This document shows, piece by piece, positions 1-11,190 of a stretch of DNA of 36,500 nucleotides. A program made the position numbers and the translations under genes. The first letter of the stretch is position 1; each line of letters begins with the position of its first letter. Source of the DNA: Tubiluchus corallicola (Eukaryota > Priapulida > Priapulimorpha > Priapulimorphida > Tubiluchidae); the NCBI GenBank assembly GCA_030141605.1, contig JAQGDQ010000171.1:186926-223425 (forward strand), written 5' to 3'. The notes beneath the pieces were generated by a model. That model saw only the letters and a program-made list of their open reading frames with translations, was not told the origin of the DNA and searched no databases.

Positions 1-770
1 GTAAAGACAGTCCTTCTTGAATGAAAATAATTTCTTTTCTTTTTCTTCCTTTCATTTTATTATTTTTCAATGTTTCCGCTACTTTTTTGTCTTTCATTTC
101 TTCCCTTTTTCTGGATCAAGTCCAGCCATGTCCACTGTCCAGTCGTGGTTGCAGATTAGTTCCAACATTTGACTTTATTTCAAATCATTTAAATTTTTCA
201 CTCCTGTTTTCACACAAATGCTGTGTATGTTTCTGTAGTTTACAATCCTTTGTCTATTACATTGTTTTGGCGTTTGCTTGGTATGCTTTGAGTGACCTGC
301 AATCACTCATCTCAAAGACCTGCTAACCAATAACCGATTACCGTCTTTCCGCACAGCTCAGCTGCTAATTGCCAGATGCGGATGACTTCACTATATTCAT
401 CGAGGACCATCCATCATGATCAATGGTGACCTGCAAATGGCAACCTCCCTGCAGTTACATGAGCTTTGCTGACATCGACAATGCTCCGTAGTTAGTAAAT
501 TAATTAGTCAAGCTCTCAAAGTGTATGAAAATATACTTTTGTTATTGCTCGCGTAATGTTAAGACATTTTTGTTCACATCTTATTGTTCTAGTTTCTGTC
601 GCAGTAATTTCTAGCTGTTGCATAAACGCGACCGTCTAGTAAAACTTCATGTTTCGTACAATATTGCCCCCCGAAAGTTTTTTTAATTATGTTGTGCAAT
701 TGTGTAATTTGTGTAAACAATCGTATTGATCACTTTAAGGTATTACTACGTAAACGTTTTTTAGCCTAAG
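1..770. other. Upstream region with no recognised gene
   Basis: AT-rich sequence. A 101-codon frame at 21-326 is dominated by Phe/Leu/Ser from T-rich DNA and matches nothing I know. I see no clear TATA box or exon. The promoter of the receptor gene downstream is probably here or further upstream. Confidence 0.4.
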
Positions 771-772
771 AA

Positions 773-829
773 ATGTGCTGTTGCTGTTGCTGTTGTTGTT
801 GTTGTTGTTGTTGTTGCTGTTGTTGTTGC

Positions 830-919
<90 letters not shown>

Positions 920-1003
920 CGTTGTCGATGTCGTCGTCGTCGTCATCGTCGTCGCTGTTGTCGTCGTCGTCGTCGTCATCGTCATCGTCGTCGCTGTTGT
1001 AAG
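773..1003 (+). repeat. Compound TTG/GTC trinucleotide microsatellite, probably in a 5' UTR exon
   Basis: About 220 bp of (TTG)n with interspersed CTG, passing into (GTC)n with ATC variants. It is followed directly by AAG|GTAAGT, a strong splice donor consensus with the exon ending at 1003. An acceptor (polypyrimidine then CAG) ends at 1120, giving a candidate 117-nt intron (1004-1120) that would join the repeat-bearing exon to the receptor exon. Poly-Leu, poly-Ser, poly-Cys/Arg and poly-Asp frames across it are products of the repeat. After splicing, the plus-strand frame reaches a stop within a few codons, so the exon looks untranslated. Confidence 0.75.
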
Positions 1004-1140
1004 GTAAGTAAAAGCCGACGGTTGCGATTACGATGCTCAAGAGAACTTGTAGAATGCAGCGTTTGTGCTAAAACGTAAAACTGTCGCAAATACATTACAA
1101 TGTAAATTTTCTTTTTTCAGCTTTCATCGAAAGATCCTAC

Positions 1141-1170
1141 ATGAGTGATTCTCTTCAAAATTTCAAGTGA
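1141..1170 (+). promoter_or_regulatory. Short uORF in the receptor leader
   Basis: An ATG at 1141 opens a nine-codon frame that ends in TGA at 1168-1170, 13 nt before the receptor start codon and out of its frame. It lies downstream of the likely splice acceptor at 1120, so it would be kept in mature mRNA. uORFs this close to a main start commonly lower translation. No function is shown by sequence alone. Confidence 0.45.
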
Positions 1171-1183
1171 GGAAAAGGCCAAG

Positions 1184-2305
1184 ATGGATTCTAACAACAA
1201 AACTATACGCAACGAAACATTTGATCCTTATAAGCCAATTAACGAAAGACTAGAAACTTATATAGTTCCAGTTGTGTTCGGTCTGATATTTCTGCTGGGC
1301 ACAATAGGAAATGGAACACTAATCTTTATCGTGCTGAAACACAAGTGTATGAGAAATGTACCTAACATTTACATAGTTAGTCTTTCCATGGCAGACTTCG
1401 TTCTAATTCTAGTTTCTGTTCCCTTTACCAGCACCATATTCACTTTCAACAGTTGGCCATATGGGGAGGCTGTGTGCAAGATGAACAACTTTTTCCAGTC
1501 AATGTCCGTTGGCGTGTCCGTGTTTACACTAACGGCACTGAGTGCCGATCGCTACACGGCCATAGTAGACCCAATGAAAAAACATATGGGCAACCCTCAG
1601 ATTCGGACAATTATAATATCTGTAGGCATTTGGGTGACGGCCATTCTACTGGCAAGTCCAGAGGCAGTTATATCATACATCAAGAAAGCACCAATAACAA
1701 CAGGAGGCACGGTTGACGTCTGTTACCCATATCCAGCAGAGTGGGACAAATGGTATCCGAAATTCCACACAATGTTTCGCTTTCTCGCGTACTTTCTCGT
1801 CCCGCTTGTGATCATCGGGTCATTCTACGGACTGATGGCAAAAAATCTGGTGCTCAGCACGGTGAACATGCCCGGAGAGAAGACGGCGCAGGGTCAAGGT
1901 GCCGTGCAGGCAAACAGGCAAATGGAAGCTCGAAAGAAAGTGGCAAAGATGGTGTTAATGTTCGTGATTCTATTCGTAATTTGTTGGTCTCCCATCCACA
2001 TCTTCACGTTGTGGTTTCACTTCAATCCAAGCTCCAGAGAAATGTGGAACCACGGGTGGCTGGCGTTTCGGATAACCGGCTTTTGTTTGTCGTTCATGAA
2101 CTCGTGCATCAACCCTGTAGCTCTTTACTGTCTCAGCAAGCAGTTTAGAAAGTACTACAATCGTTATCTGTTCTGTTGGTGCACCAGGAAGACGCAAGAA
2201 CGCTCAGGAGGGCAGACGTCTACTATGTATAATTTCAACAGCACTGTAAGAAGAGGTAGTCAAACATCTTACACAATGGTGACGTCGCATTCAGCAGTTT
2301 TATAA
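1184..2305 (+). CDS. Rhodopsin-family neuropeptide GPCR, bombesin/CCHamide receptor-like
   Basis: A complete 373-aa seven-helix receptor, expected in the plasma membrane and coupled to G proteins. Visible landmarks: N-glycosylation sequons NKT and NET in the N-terminus (residues 5-12); N43 in the GNGT motif of TM1; D71 in SMADF of TM2; C98 and C180 for the TM3-ECL2 disulfide; DRY at 122-124; W150 of TM4; P207 of TM5; CWSP at 267-270 of TM6; NPVALY at 310-315 of TM7; and a CWC palmitoylation-type cluster at 331-333. The stretches MRNVPNIYIVSLSMAD and SVFTLTALSADRY are typical of CCHamide, bombesin and GRP receptors. I chose the ATG at 1184 because it has A at -3 and G at +4; the frame is open 13 codons further up but without an ATG. 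The whole coding region lies in one exon. The ligand is inferred to be a CCHamide- or bombesin-like peptide; another peptide cannot be excluded. Confidence 0.9.
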   Translation: MDSNNKTIRNETFDPYKPINERLETYIVPVVFGLIFLLGTIGNGTLIFIVLKHKCMRNVPNIYIVSLSMADFVLILVSVPFTSTIFTFNSWPYGEAVCKMNNFFQSMSVGVSVFTLTALSADRYTAIVDPMKKHMGNPQIRTIIISVGIWVTAILLASPEAVISYIKKAPITTGGTVDVCYPYPAEWDKWYPKFHTMFRFLAYFLVPLVIIGSFYGLMAKNLVLSTVNMPGEKTAQGQGAVQANRQMEARKKVAKMVLMFVILFVICWSPIHIFTLWFHFNPSSREMWNHGWLAFRITGFCLSFMNSCINPVALYCLSKQFRKYYNRYLFCWCTRKTQERSGGQTSTMYNFNSTVRRGSQTSYTMVTSHSAVL

Positions 2306-2402
2306 AAAAATATTCAGTTAATCGTTACTTTAATTATTATTTTGATTGTTTAAGTGAGAAGAATGTTTACATAATATTAATCATATAAATAGTGCTTTGC
2401 AG

Positions 2403-2918
2403 CAGTGGCGGCTCGTGTACAGGTACTGTGGAACTGCAGCACCCCCATTTTCACTCGATGTTATCGATAATATTCAATATAATAAGTCTTTTTTCTTTAG
2501 TTCTTTCTTTATACTTGTATGGAACCAAAGCACGTGAGGGTAGTACTGTTTGCTTCAAAGGCCAACACAGTGCGCTCCAGTAACGCGGCGTTTGGCTGTT
2601 GTGCGTATGGGGCCATGCGAACGTGAGCCCAGCTAGAGAAAGTACTGTCGCTCACACAGTTTGTTGTCAGTTGTCACCGTGAATGGATCAAGCTTGAACT
2701 ACGACGATTTACGTTATTCGTAAGCAAGAAATATTTTTTTGTGTAGGATTTTATCAAGTATATGTATAAACTTTCGTATTTTTGTTTGTTTAAATTTACA
2801 GTTACAAATTACAACATTAAAATTACATATGTTTGTTTCGTTTTACAAAGTATTAAAACAATGACTAAAAATGCTCTGAAGCAGCAACCCCACTACTTTT
2901 AACTACGGGTCGCCACTG
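2403..2918. mobile_element. hAT-type MITE
   Basis: A 516-bp non-coding element. It begins CAGTGGCGGCTCGTG and ends with the imperfect inverse, which reads CAGTGGCGACCCGTAG on the other strand. Both ends carry a CACCCCC/CCCCACT-like block further in. Flanks are TTTGCAG on the left and TTTGACAG on the right, consistent with an 8-bp target duplication that lost one base on the left. CAGNGG termini plus 8-bp duplications are hallmarks of hAT elements. No transposase frame is present. It lies 97 bp after the receptor stop codon and may lie in or near its 3' UTR. Confidence 0.75.
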
Positions 2919-4163
2919 TTTGACAGACATGCTGAACTCATTGTTGCAAACTTTAAAGCTTGTTTCTCAAGACAGGACAAAAATTTCTACAAAAATTATT
3001 GTAGTTTGGCTGATCATACTAACATGAAGGGCAAGCATCATCAAACTATCTAAGACCTTCACCACTACCCAATGAGTTGCTTGGGCGAAATTAGCATTAT
3101 TCATTCTGTGAAATGATATTCAACAGTTTTCCGATAGAATATTCTGCGTATGAAGCATTTACGCAAAACAAGTTAATTTAAATGGAAATTATAGCAATTT
3201 AACAAAAGTTAATTTTAGAAGGAAACAATTGCCACGCAACATTGTAAATTAAGTTTCAATTGAGTTTATTTCACTTAAGCAGGAAAGTAAAGTCTGTCAT
3301 GTAACATATCTATTTTATTATGTATGATAATTGTAATGGTAACGTTTTCCATTGTATCACTTTTTTATCTAATTGTAAATCTTTATATAACTACAGTATA
3401 AGTGTACGTGCTCATTAACTGCTCAAACCGCAGCTTAAGTCCTGCGACTTTTACGATCACTGGAATATCGATGGATTAATTAAAAAGCACTAAAACAATT
3501 TTTAAAAATTTCGTCCTTTTGTAAAACTGAACCATCGAGACTTATTCATAAAATGCTTGTTGTGCGTTTTGATGTTTTTGTTGAAATAAGTATAAATATT
3601 TTGCAAGAAACTGTATTGAACCTGGCAGTTGTTTTGTCATATGGGAATTTTAGTCCTATTCGATGAATATATGATTTCAGTGCAAGTCGCTTGCCTGGGC
3701 ACAACTACTTTGCTGTGCGTTTTCACAACGTCTCCGATAAGGCGGTCCATGCATGCTCTAGCGGTAGTCAGACACTTTCACGCTAATCAGACAAATGCGT
3801 CCTCAGAGAATATAACAATCATGTCTAAAAATTGATTTATTTTTGAAACACTTGCAACAGCCACTGTGAGGCCGCGAGCTAGAAATGTATCTTAAAGTAC
3901 TTAGGATGTTACAGAAAGATCAAGACAAAGATGTTTCTCTCAACTTCATTCCTTGATCGAACTTGTTAATTCCGCTCCGTGGAAATAATTCAGAATCATA
4001 TTAACGGTTGCACAAAAGAGATCTCAGGACGCTGGAAAGTTTTTCGCTGCCCGCCAACTGTTCCTTTTTCGTTCCAGCAGCTACAGGACACAATGAATTA
4101 AACGCATTGTGAACTTGCGATTTTTGGATTACTACTACAAGAGAATCAAACCGTAGTACTTAA
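2919..4163. other. Intergenic, no supported gene
   Basis: AT-rich DNA. A 68-codon frame at 3629-3835 ends in a sequon-rich stretch (NQTNASSENIT) but has no flanking splice signals or family match that I can identify. No repeats are obvious. Confidence 0.4.
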
Positions 4164-4812
4164 ATGACAAAATAATTGATACCTGGAGTAGGTTTCAGAA
4201 AAACTGCTTTAAAAATTATATCGTGCTCGTGTTGAAAGAAATGTTTGTTTGTCTCATTTGAAATCTCCCGCAAAACTGTTCCGACGGCGCCATTACATGA
4301 CGTCATCTACGCACAACAAAAAATCAGACTAGAAAAGGCAATGTTAAATTATCTTAAAAAACTTTCCGTGCAAATCTACATTACTTATCATTTCGCTCAC
4401 CTGCTGGAAAGACTTATGTAACTAGAAATAAACAATTTAAAACGTTCGTGCCAATGGGTAAAATGTTGCTGGCTCACCCTCCAGGGTGCGCCACTCGCTA
4501 ACCAAAAAACGAATTTTTAATTTTATTGGCAAGATACAATAATATAAAATTTTACTTAGTTTGTAACATGTGTGCGCTACGGAATGCTTATTTTTTCAAA
4601 CTTCAAACAATGTTATCTAAACTTGTTTCTAACGACCTATCATCAAAATGTTTGCATCTCACAGTCATCGATTAAACAGTTTACAAGTTTTACACAGCGT
4701 CACTGTCGACGCGAGCCCTTTATGCAAAAAGGTAGTATGTAAGTGGTATAAAATTTCAAGACGACTTTTTGAGCTTTATGTACATTACTTCCGGTATCCC
4801 TTTTCTTGTCGT
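4164..4812 (+). mobile_element. TTAA-flanked MITE family, copy 1
   Basis: About 649 bp, alignable by eye along its length with copies at 13269, 21535 and 36279. The ends are imperfect inverted repeats related to GACAAGAAAAGGGGTAC; the left end is decayed (ATGACAAAATAATTGATACC). TTAA abuts both ends. A shared internal landmark is GGCTCACCCTCCAGGGTGCG. No transposase frame. TTAA duplication is the signature of piggyBac-like transposition, but the terminal bases (AG/AT then ACAAG) do not begin with the usual CCY, so the superfamily is not settled. Confidence 0.75.
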
Positions 4813-5949
4813 TTAACGCCACCATGCCTTAATACTATCCTAATTTGACGAGTACTTTCTCGGCCGGAAATGTGTGAACAAAAATACCGAAGCGTTCTCC
4901 TAGGGACAAATTAGTTCGTTTAGATGACGACCGCACCATATTTTACAGCTCTGTTTGTGATGCCCCTGTGTCAAAACAACGTCAACATCCTACGTAAACG
5001 CATCAGTGACTTCTTGGCGTGTAATTCGTCGAGAGTGTTTCAATTCAATCACGAGTTTATATTTACAAGAAAATAATATGTAAATTCGGATAGATTCCGA
5101 AAGCTTGCCTGATTGGTTCAAAACCTCCGACAATTTTCTTCATTCAAGCAGGAAATGTCGTTGTCAAAGGAAACAAGATACTGCCAAAGTCAACGATGTA
5201 AATCTAGTTACAGATCATTCCTGATTTTCTCGAAATTTGCCATGCCGGTGGTGTGATTTCTTTAGAGAAATGCATAATCATGTATGCAATATTTTAACAG
5301 TAGGCATGAAACAGAGGCTTAGTCTAGATTTCTCTAACCACCAAACATTCTATCTATTAGATAAATGCGTTACCAAATGTTTGAAATGAAGTAAAAAAAT
5401 AGCTAAGATGTTTCCGGGGCTAGGCATTCGTATCCCACTTATAGTAAGTTGTCCCGCTTAGTTGTCTGTTAGTATAAACAGAATCTAGTTGATATCAACA
5501 TAAAACTGTTATTATACTTGTACAAAATCTGAAAATAATAACCAAAAATTAACATTTTTTGACCAAAAATAAAGCTATGAAATTCCCAGGTGCAAATATT
5601 TACGGACGTGACAAGCTGCTAGAACTGTGACCAAATGACCAGCTGGCAAGCTAACGACGTGTTCTTCTTTTACTAGGTTAACGAGCTTTACTTTGACTAA
5701 CAAGTATCCACGTTACAGTAAATCATTTATTTGGCTTTTCAATTTGATCACGATTTTGGCCTGACTGATGCTAGTTAAATTTACCCTTTTGCTTTCATGA
5801 CAATTTTCTCACCTACGAAAACTGGCTTTGTTTTCTCATTATTATCAAAATTTCAGCATCTTTTCAAGAAATTTCTTTCAAACTTCATGAAGCTTTCCCA
5901 GAACTTGTGGTTGTATGAAACGAAAAAATGATCAGTTTTACAGTTTCTG

Positions 5950-6055
5950 TTCTATTATTCGACTTCATGAGACTTGACTGGATCAGATTTGATTGGCTTG
6001 AATTGGATCGATTTGGACTGGACAGGGTAGGAGTGAACTGGACTAGACATGATTG
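5950..6055. repeat. Degenerate GATTGGA/GACTGGA short repeat
   Basis: Units such as GACTGGATCA, GATTGGCTTG, AATTGGATCG, GGACTGGACA and GAACTGGACT follow one another at about 10-bp spacing. It looks like an old, diverged simple repeat. Confidence 0.5.
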
Positions 6056-6922
6056 GTTACATTATTGCTTTATTTTGGTAAAAAAACATACAAAATGGTA
6101 CCATTTTTACAAATATACATACAAACAAGTATTCACCAACAATTTTTTAAACTCTAGTGTTTGTTTTTATTTTCCAGCAGTCTTAAAGGAAGAACCAACC
6201 CTCGAACAACATTTATTGCATTTTAATATACTATTATTAAAGATATTGAAATCACCACACCATTTTTTATTTCCCGCCAAACGAACGTCGCTGCCGGCAT
6301 CTTTGAAAAGAATGACGTAAGCTAGTGACTGCTGGACAGCGTGAATGCTGTGAATTCAAGCTGTGATAAAGGTACGGGTTGCAAAATTTCTACAGTTCAC
6401 TCAGAAGTTTAGTTATTCTTGCGTTATATTTAACTGTGCTTATGAAACAAGGTTATCAATTATGATCAAGGTTAAAGTGGTCACGTAGCTTTAACCCACA
6501 GGATTATACCACAAAATGTGTAAGTAGTGTACATTAACTGCGTAAATGCAATTAATTTGCAGACTTTTGTTGACTTTCAGGTATACATGTTGCGAGCATA
6601 CAGTAGGCACCGGGTGGGTTACTTAGTTCATAGAGTTCGTTCTATAAGTCAAAAAAAGATTGCTGAAGCACTTGGCAAAATACCTGTTTATATTGCACAA
6701 TAATCAGATTACGCCATTTTTCACCAAAATGAGCGCACCCAAGAGTGAAGTTAACGCGATTTTAAATTGAAATTATTAATTACACGAGGTGCTTATCACA
6801 ATTTCATTACTGGAACTTTCTAACATTTTTCTCAAATATTAGAATAAGCTCAACTTCCCGAGAGACTTGGCTTTTGCTTTAAGTTCTGAACCGTGGAATA
6901 CATTGTGCATACGAAATCTGCA

Positions 6923-6984
6923 CACTGACTAATGTTATTGACTAACTTTTGTACACTGACTAATGTTATTGACTAAATTTTGTA
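6923..6984. repeat. 31-bp tandem duplication
   Basis: Two adjacent copies of a 31-bp unit, starting CACTGACTAATGTTATTGAC and ending TTTTGTA, differ at one base (C/A). The near identity suggests a recent duplication. Confidence 0.85.
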
Positions 6985-7485
6985 CACTGGCTCGGTGAAC
7001 GCAAAACTGCGAGAGACGTCTACTTTAAATCTATAAAAAGTTAAGCAATTAAGCTTGCTTAATTCAAATAGCATTATTGTACTAAATATGGCACAAATTT
7101 TACTAGGATAATTAGTGACCTTGAACAGTTTGTTTGAAGTCAAGCGTTAATTTTCCAAAGAGTTTTGCTTTCTTGTGACTTAAAATCAGCTGTGTTACGA
7201 GGCTCATGTATATATACTGTATATCGTTTAATAACCATAAAATTTTTGTAAATAATACTGTCCATGTAAAGTTCTATCCTGTAAGAACAATTTCGTAAGT
7301 ACAAAACACATGTAACTTTATCAAAGTATACGAAGTATATATAACGTACTTTTGCAATTATAACATCCTCTGTGGGCAGATAATGAACAGTTTTACTTAA
7401 TAATACACGCGAAATAAATAACGCAATATTTCTACTCAAGCTGCAAAAAAGGTAAAAATAACAAAAATAACAATAACAAATAACA

Positions 7486-7718
7486 CAAAATTCACACATT
7501 TTTAATACTTCGTGAATTTCACAGCAAACCGATTTCAAGAGAAGTAGCCTAGGCTCTGCATCAAAAATTAGCTCGGGTATAGTACTATAATGTTGGCAAA
7601 TACAGTTTACTTTACTAGCAGAAAGGGGGCGTACGAAATGCACATGGTTTTCGTCTTGACTACCAAGTCCACACTCACACGTCCATGGAATTCTCGCCCA
7701 CCTTCCATGTTTGTATTT
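7486..7718 (-). mobile_element. Eroded LINE ORF2 C-terminus
   Basis: On the minus strand the frame reads HGRWARIP, then CECGLG, SQDENHV and, further on, a Leu-rich tail PRLLLLKS. The order GRW.R.P - C.C - QDE.HV is the C-terminal region of non-LTR retrotransposon ORF2 proteins, downstream of the reverse transcriptase. The same order occurs in the plus-strand fragment at 25691-26521. The usual third Cys after HV is lost (HFVRP), and the frame is broken just upstream of the GRW motif. It is a dead fragment; only about 75 codons are recognisable. Confidence 0.6.
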
Positions 7719-8465
7719 TCAACCTGTGTGAAGACAATTATAAACGATAGGTACTGATGCGAGCACATTCAGACTCATCAGCATCGTGGATGATATTTGG
7801 GGCTGCTTCAATTCTGGGTTAAAACGCACATCGTATACATGGATAGTAGGCTCTCGTCCTCTGTTGCTCGAGATTCCCTTACTTGATATGAACTGTCTGG
7901 ACAAAAAACATAATTAGCTTGCCATAAAACCACAATAAAGAACAGGATATGAAGCAGCCTTCACACACAATGTCATTGTAAAGTTAATTATTCGTAATTG
8001 CCACTTTAATACTTTCCTCGACGTTTTAGCGACAATTTTTATTGCATATCTTGTTCGGGCTGATTAAAAATTCAACAGCGTGATCATGTAAACATCAAGC
8101 GGCACTCTCAGCTTCCTCATCCTTGGTTAAGTGCATGAAATTTTAATGAACATAGTTAATTTTACAGTGTACGTTAATTTTGTAGTCTAGTGACAAACGA
8201 GAGAGACGGTTAATGATGGAACAATTTTACATTGACCTCAACAAGTCCATCTTAATTTCACTGTATATTTTTCGCTCCAATGAATACTTTTTAAGGACAA
8301 AGTACAAGATGCAGGTTTCATTTTGTGCTTCGATATAGGAATCCATGAAATCAATGATGCTAAGGAGAAAAGCTTCGTGCCGTTGCCAAGACCATTGTAC
8401 AAATTTAATTAACACTAAACAATCATTTGATGCGAATAAGCCTTTTCACAATTCCAACAATTGAC

Positions 8466-9029
8466 GATGATCGTGAAAAGGTCAAAGGTTAAATGTACCA
8501 GACAACGCATTTGTGTACACTCGACAACGCCTCCCAGCCCATGCTACTGTAACACTAACAGTTTTGACAGCTAGCTAGAACCTTGCCTAGTTCAATTTTT
8601 TTGTTCCCAAGCAAGATCTTGCTAGTAAATCACTCTACGCACAGACTAATGCACAATTAAGTAAAATCCACGTAAAACGATCGAAGTTACTGAACTGATG
8701 CGGCAGACGGCTTTGCTTTACTGAAACGCTGTAAATATTATATCTGTCACTTTTATATTATACAGGTCGTTTTGTGTAAATTGATACTATTTGATTTTAG
8801 TTGTTCTTTTATTGGTATATTGATTTATTGGTATTTAAAGGTGTTACGAATATAGCAGCTATTTTATTTACAAAGTTTTTTTTAACCATACCCTGCAAAT
8901 AGAGGGTCCCTGTATGTATTTTATGTAAATATTTGTATATGCGTTCAATTTTAAATTTTAAATAAAGAATTATAATAATAATAATAATAATTACTGAAAT
9001 GTCACGTGGCTAAACTTAACCTTTGACCT
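8466..9029. repeat. Segment bounded by inverted AGGTCAAAGGTTAA motifs
   Basis: AGGTCAAAGGTTAA occurs at 8479-8492 on the plus strand and as its exact complement at 9016-9029, 14 bp each. The left copy is part of a 27-bp block (8466-8492) found exactly, inverted, at 25548-25574, so it belongs to a dispersed repeat. AGGTCA-A-AGGTTA also matches the DR1 layout of nuclear-receptor sites. Element boundaries are uncertain. Confidence 0.45.
8955..8993 (+). repeat. Retroelement-like 3' tail: AATAAA followed by (AAT)n
   Basis: AATAAAG followed by about seven AAT/TAA units, after an AT-rich 3' UTR-like stretch. This arrangement is common at the 3' end of LINEs and SINEs. No coding part of an element is recognisable upstream. 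Confidence 0.35.
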
Positions 9030-11004
9030 GCAACAACTGCGCGAGTCATCCATTTTTTGTATGTTTTGGGCTATCTACATGGCAAAAGCCGGTTGAACCA
9101 AAAATTCCTTACAAATCGCTTTGAGGGATTGCTGAGATGGCAATAATTTTTAGCCCAAAATAGATGATACAAGGCGATGTACTTCGACAAACTTAACAAT
9201 TAAGAAATCATTTGCTGATTGACCTTCATAATGCTATACTTGGTGAAAGTGGCAGAATGCTGCTGCTGCCTGCTTTAAATTCGCGTTTAATTTCATTCAT
9301 TCGCAATTCTTAGAAAAGTACGTAACTATGTTCATAAACAAAGTAAAAATTTTGCTAAAATAGTGGTAAACTAACTCAACAATCAAACAGTTTTTTGTAT
9401 AACTCCGTATGACTTTGAAAAGAAGGTGCAAATATGGGTGCCGGTACTTAACATGTTACGCAAAGATGAACAATAGATGTAGGACAATGACTAAAAACTA
9501 AACAAAATTTCATTTATTTAGATTTATTTCTCATAAAAAGCAATGATACGAAACAATAATTACAAAATGACATGCCAAAAAACTAATTGCTTACAATAAA
9601 ACACTTCAATGTGTGCCGAAAGAAAATCTTGTAAGCACGACATTAATAGTGAGAAAGAGTTAAGCAAGACAAGGCAGGGTAGAAAATTAGGGTGTGTATA
9701 GAGAAGAATGCGATTAGATGTGCAGGTTAGTCAAGGGAGGTTATGTAACGTAATATGTACATTATATACAAGAAACCTCTTGAGGTTAAATACCTTACAT
9801 TAATTATACGCACATAGTACATTATGCATTACACAACTGCTTATGAAAATAAACGTAATAAACTACAATGCCGAACACACGACATTTGACAAAAATATAC
9901 ATTGTATACATATATTGTATATTAACAAAATTTAAAAAACACACAAAAGCACAGGCAGTCAATAATTACTGAACAAATAATTTTTTACTACCTTCTTAAA
10001 TTTGTAAATTGAGCGAAATCAGTAGTTATAATTCAAAAATAATTCATTTTATTAACGATCAAAAAGTTATTCGTCTCAGAAATGGTAGCAAATTATGTGT
10101 GGCACATCCAAAATAAATAAATACGTAACAAAATCAGTAAAGTAGAACAGGATGAGCTTGTAAAGAGCGCGTAATGTTCTGGATACGGTTTACGTGTTTA
10201 CAAATTAGACACTTGTGCATCAACCTCTGTCATAATAGCAGGTGCAAAGTGCTTAATTAACGTAACACCTAGTCCTCTCACAGCCAGCTCGGATGTGCGA
10301 AGTGACAGTGACCTGGACGCTTCCTTTGTCACAAAATATACTGTATTTACTACTAAATAACCACACTTTATGTCTATCTATGCTCCACGTTCTTGTGAAA
10401 AAGCGGATTTGTCACTATTTTGTCAAAATCTCTCTTTATAGTGTTGTTGTGCACTAATAATTACGCAATTAAAGCCACGGAACAAATGAACTCACTACAG
10501 AATTAATTACTCAACAGGCTGTTTTCTGCACCTAAATCGTAATTGATGAACAACAAGCTCTGCAAGATGGAAAGCGCGTCGGATATTATTGTATTTAAGT
10601 GATTTATTCGTCTTGGCACTTAGCAAACGGAAAAGCGGCTTCGTCGAACGTAAAATTGAAAGATTGGATTCTTTTCACGAACAAAATTTTCGAAGGGCGA
10701 GATTTATACAGCTAGAAACCAGATATTGATGATTAGGATTAATTATTTGATTGAGCTAGAGATAATTATTTACATATAGTATTATCACGGAGAAGTCTGA
10801 CATTGTAAGTAAATATTTACAATATTTTGCCTCATTATAAGAAAAACTAAGTGTTAACATTATTTTTATAATATTGCTATATTTGAATATTTGATTAAAA
10901 TTAAAATTAAATATTGAATATTTAATTGCCAACTACTGCGTTGCTTTTACAATAACTGTCAATAATACAGGGTGTTCCAAAGGAATAACACCAATGCGAA
11001 GGTA

Positions 11005-11190
11005 GGTAAAAAATGTCACAGGTAAAAAAGCCAAATGAAAAACTAGGTGAAAATTGTACAGGCAAAAATGACACAGGAAAAAATTGCACAAGAAAAAATA
11101 GCACGATAAAGTGGCACAGGAAAAAATGGCACAAATGGAAAAGTAACTAAAAATGCCGCAGGTAAAAATGGCACAGGAAAAATGGCACGC
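11005..11190 (+). repeat. Left arm: clustered CACAGGAAAAA motifs
   Basis: More than ten variants of (N)GCACAGG(T/A)AAAAAT spaced about 13-16 bp apart on the plus strand. They match the complement of the right arm at 11983-12175. Confidence 0.75.

Larger units (their letters stand above)
4813..7485. other. Intergenic, no supported gene
   Basis: No frame here resembles a known protein. There is a degenerate purine-rich GATTGG/GACTGG repeat at about 5950-6055 and a 31-bp tandem duplication at 6923-6984. The 130-codon frame at 5928-6320 starts within that degenerate repeat, is Phe/Leu/Ser-rich and has no family motif. Confidence 0.4.
7719..10970. other. Intergenic, retroelement tails and AT-rich DNA
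   Basis: No supported gene. A short segment at about 10220-10370 is open in frames on both strands, and I cannot tell whether either is an exon. It also contains an inverted pair of AGGTCAAAGGTTAA motifs and a poly(A)-signal plus (TAA)n tail, listed separately. Confidence 0.35.

Noticed and set aside
21-326. 101-codon frame at the window start
   Set aside because: Phe/Leu/Ser composition from T-rich DNA. No signal peptide plus domain pattern, and no splice evidence.
735-1078. Poly-Leu, poly-Ser, poly-Cys/Arg and poly-Asp/Asn frames
   Set aside because: They are translations of the TTG/GTC array on both strands. None has non-repeat protein sequence with family similarity.
10220-10370. Possible exon on either strand (for example LAVRGLGVTLIKHFAPAI on minus)
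   Set aside because: Both strands are open over the same short stretch. There is no recognisable family and splice sites are ambiguous.
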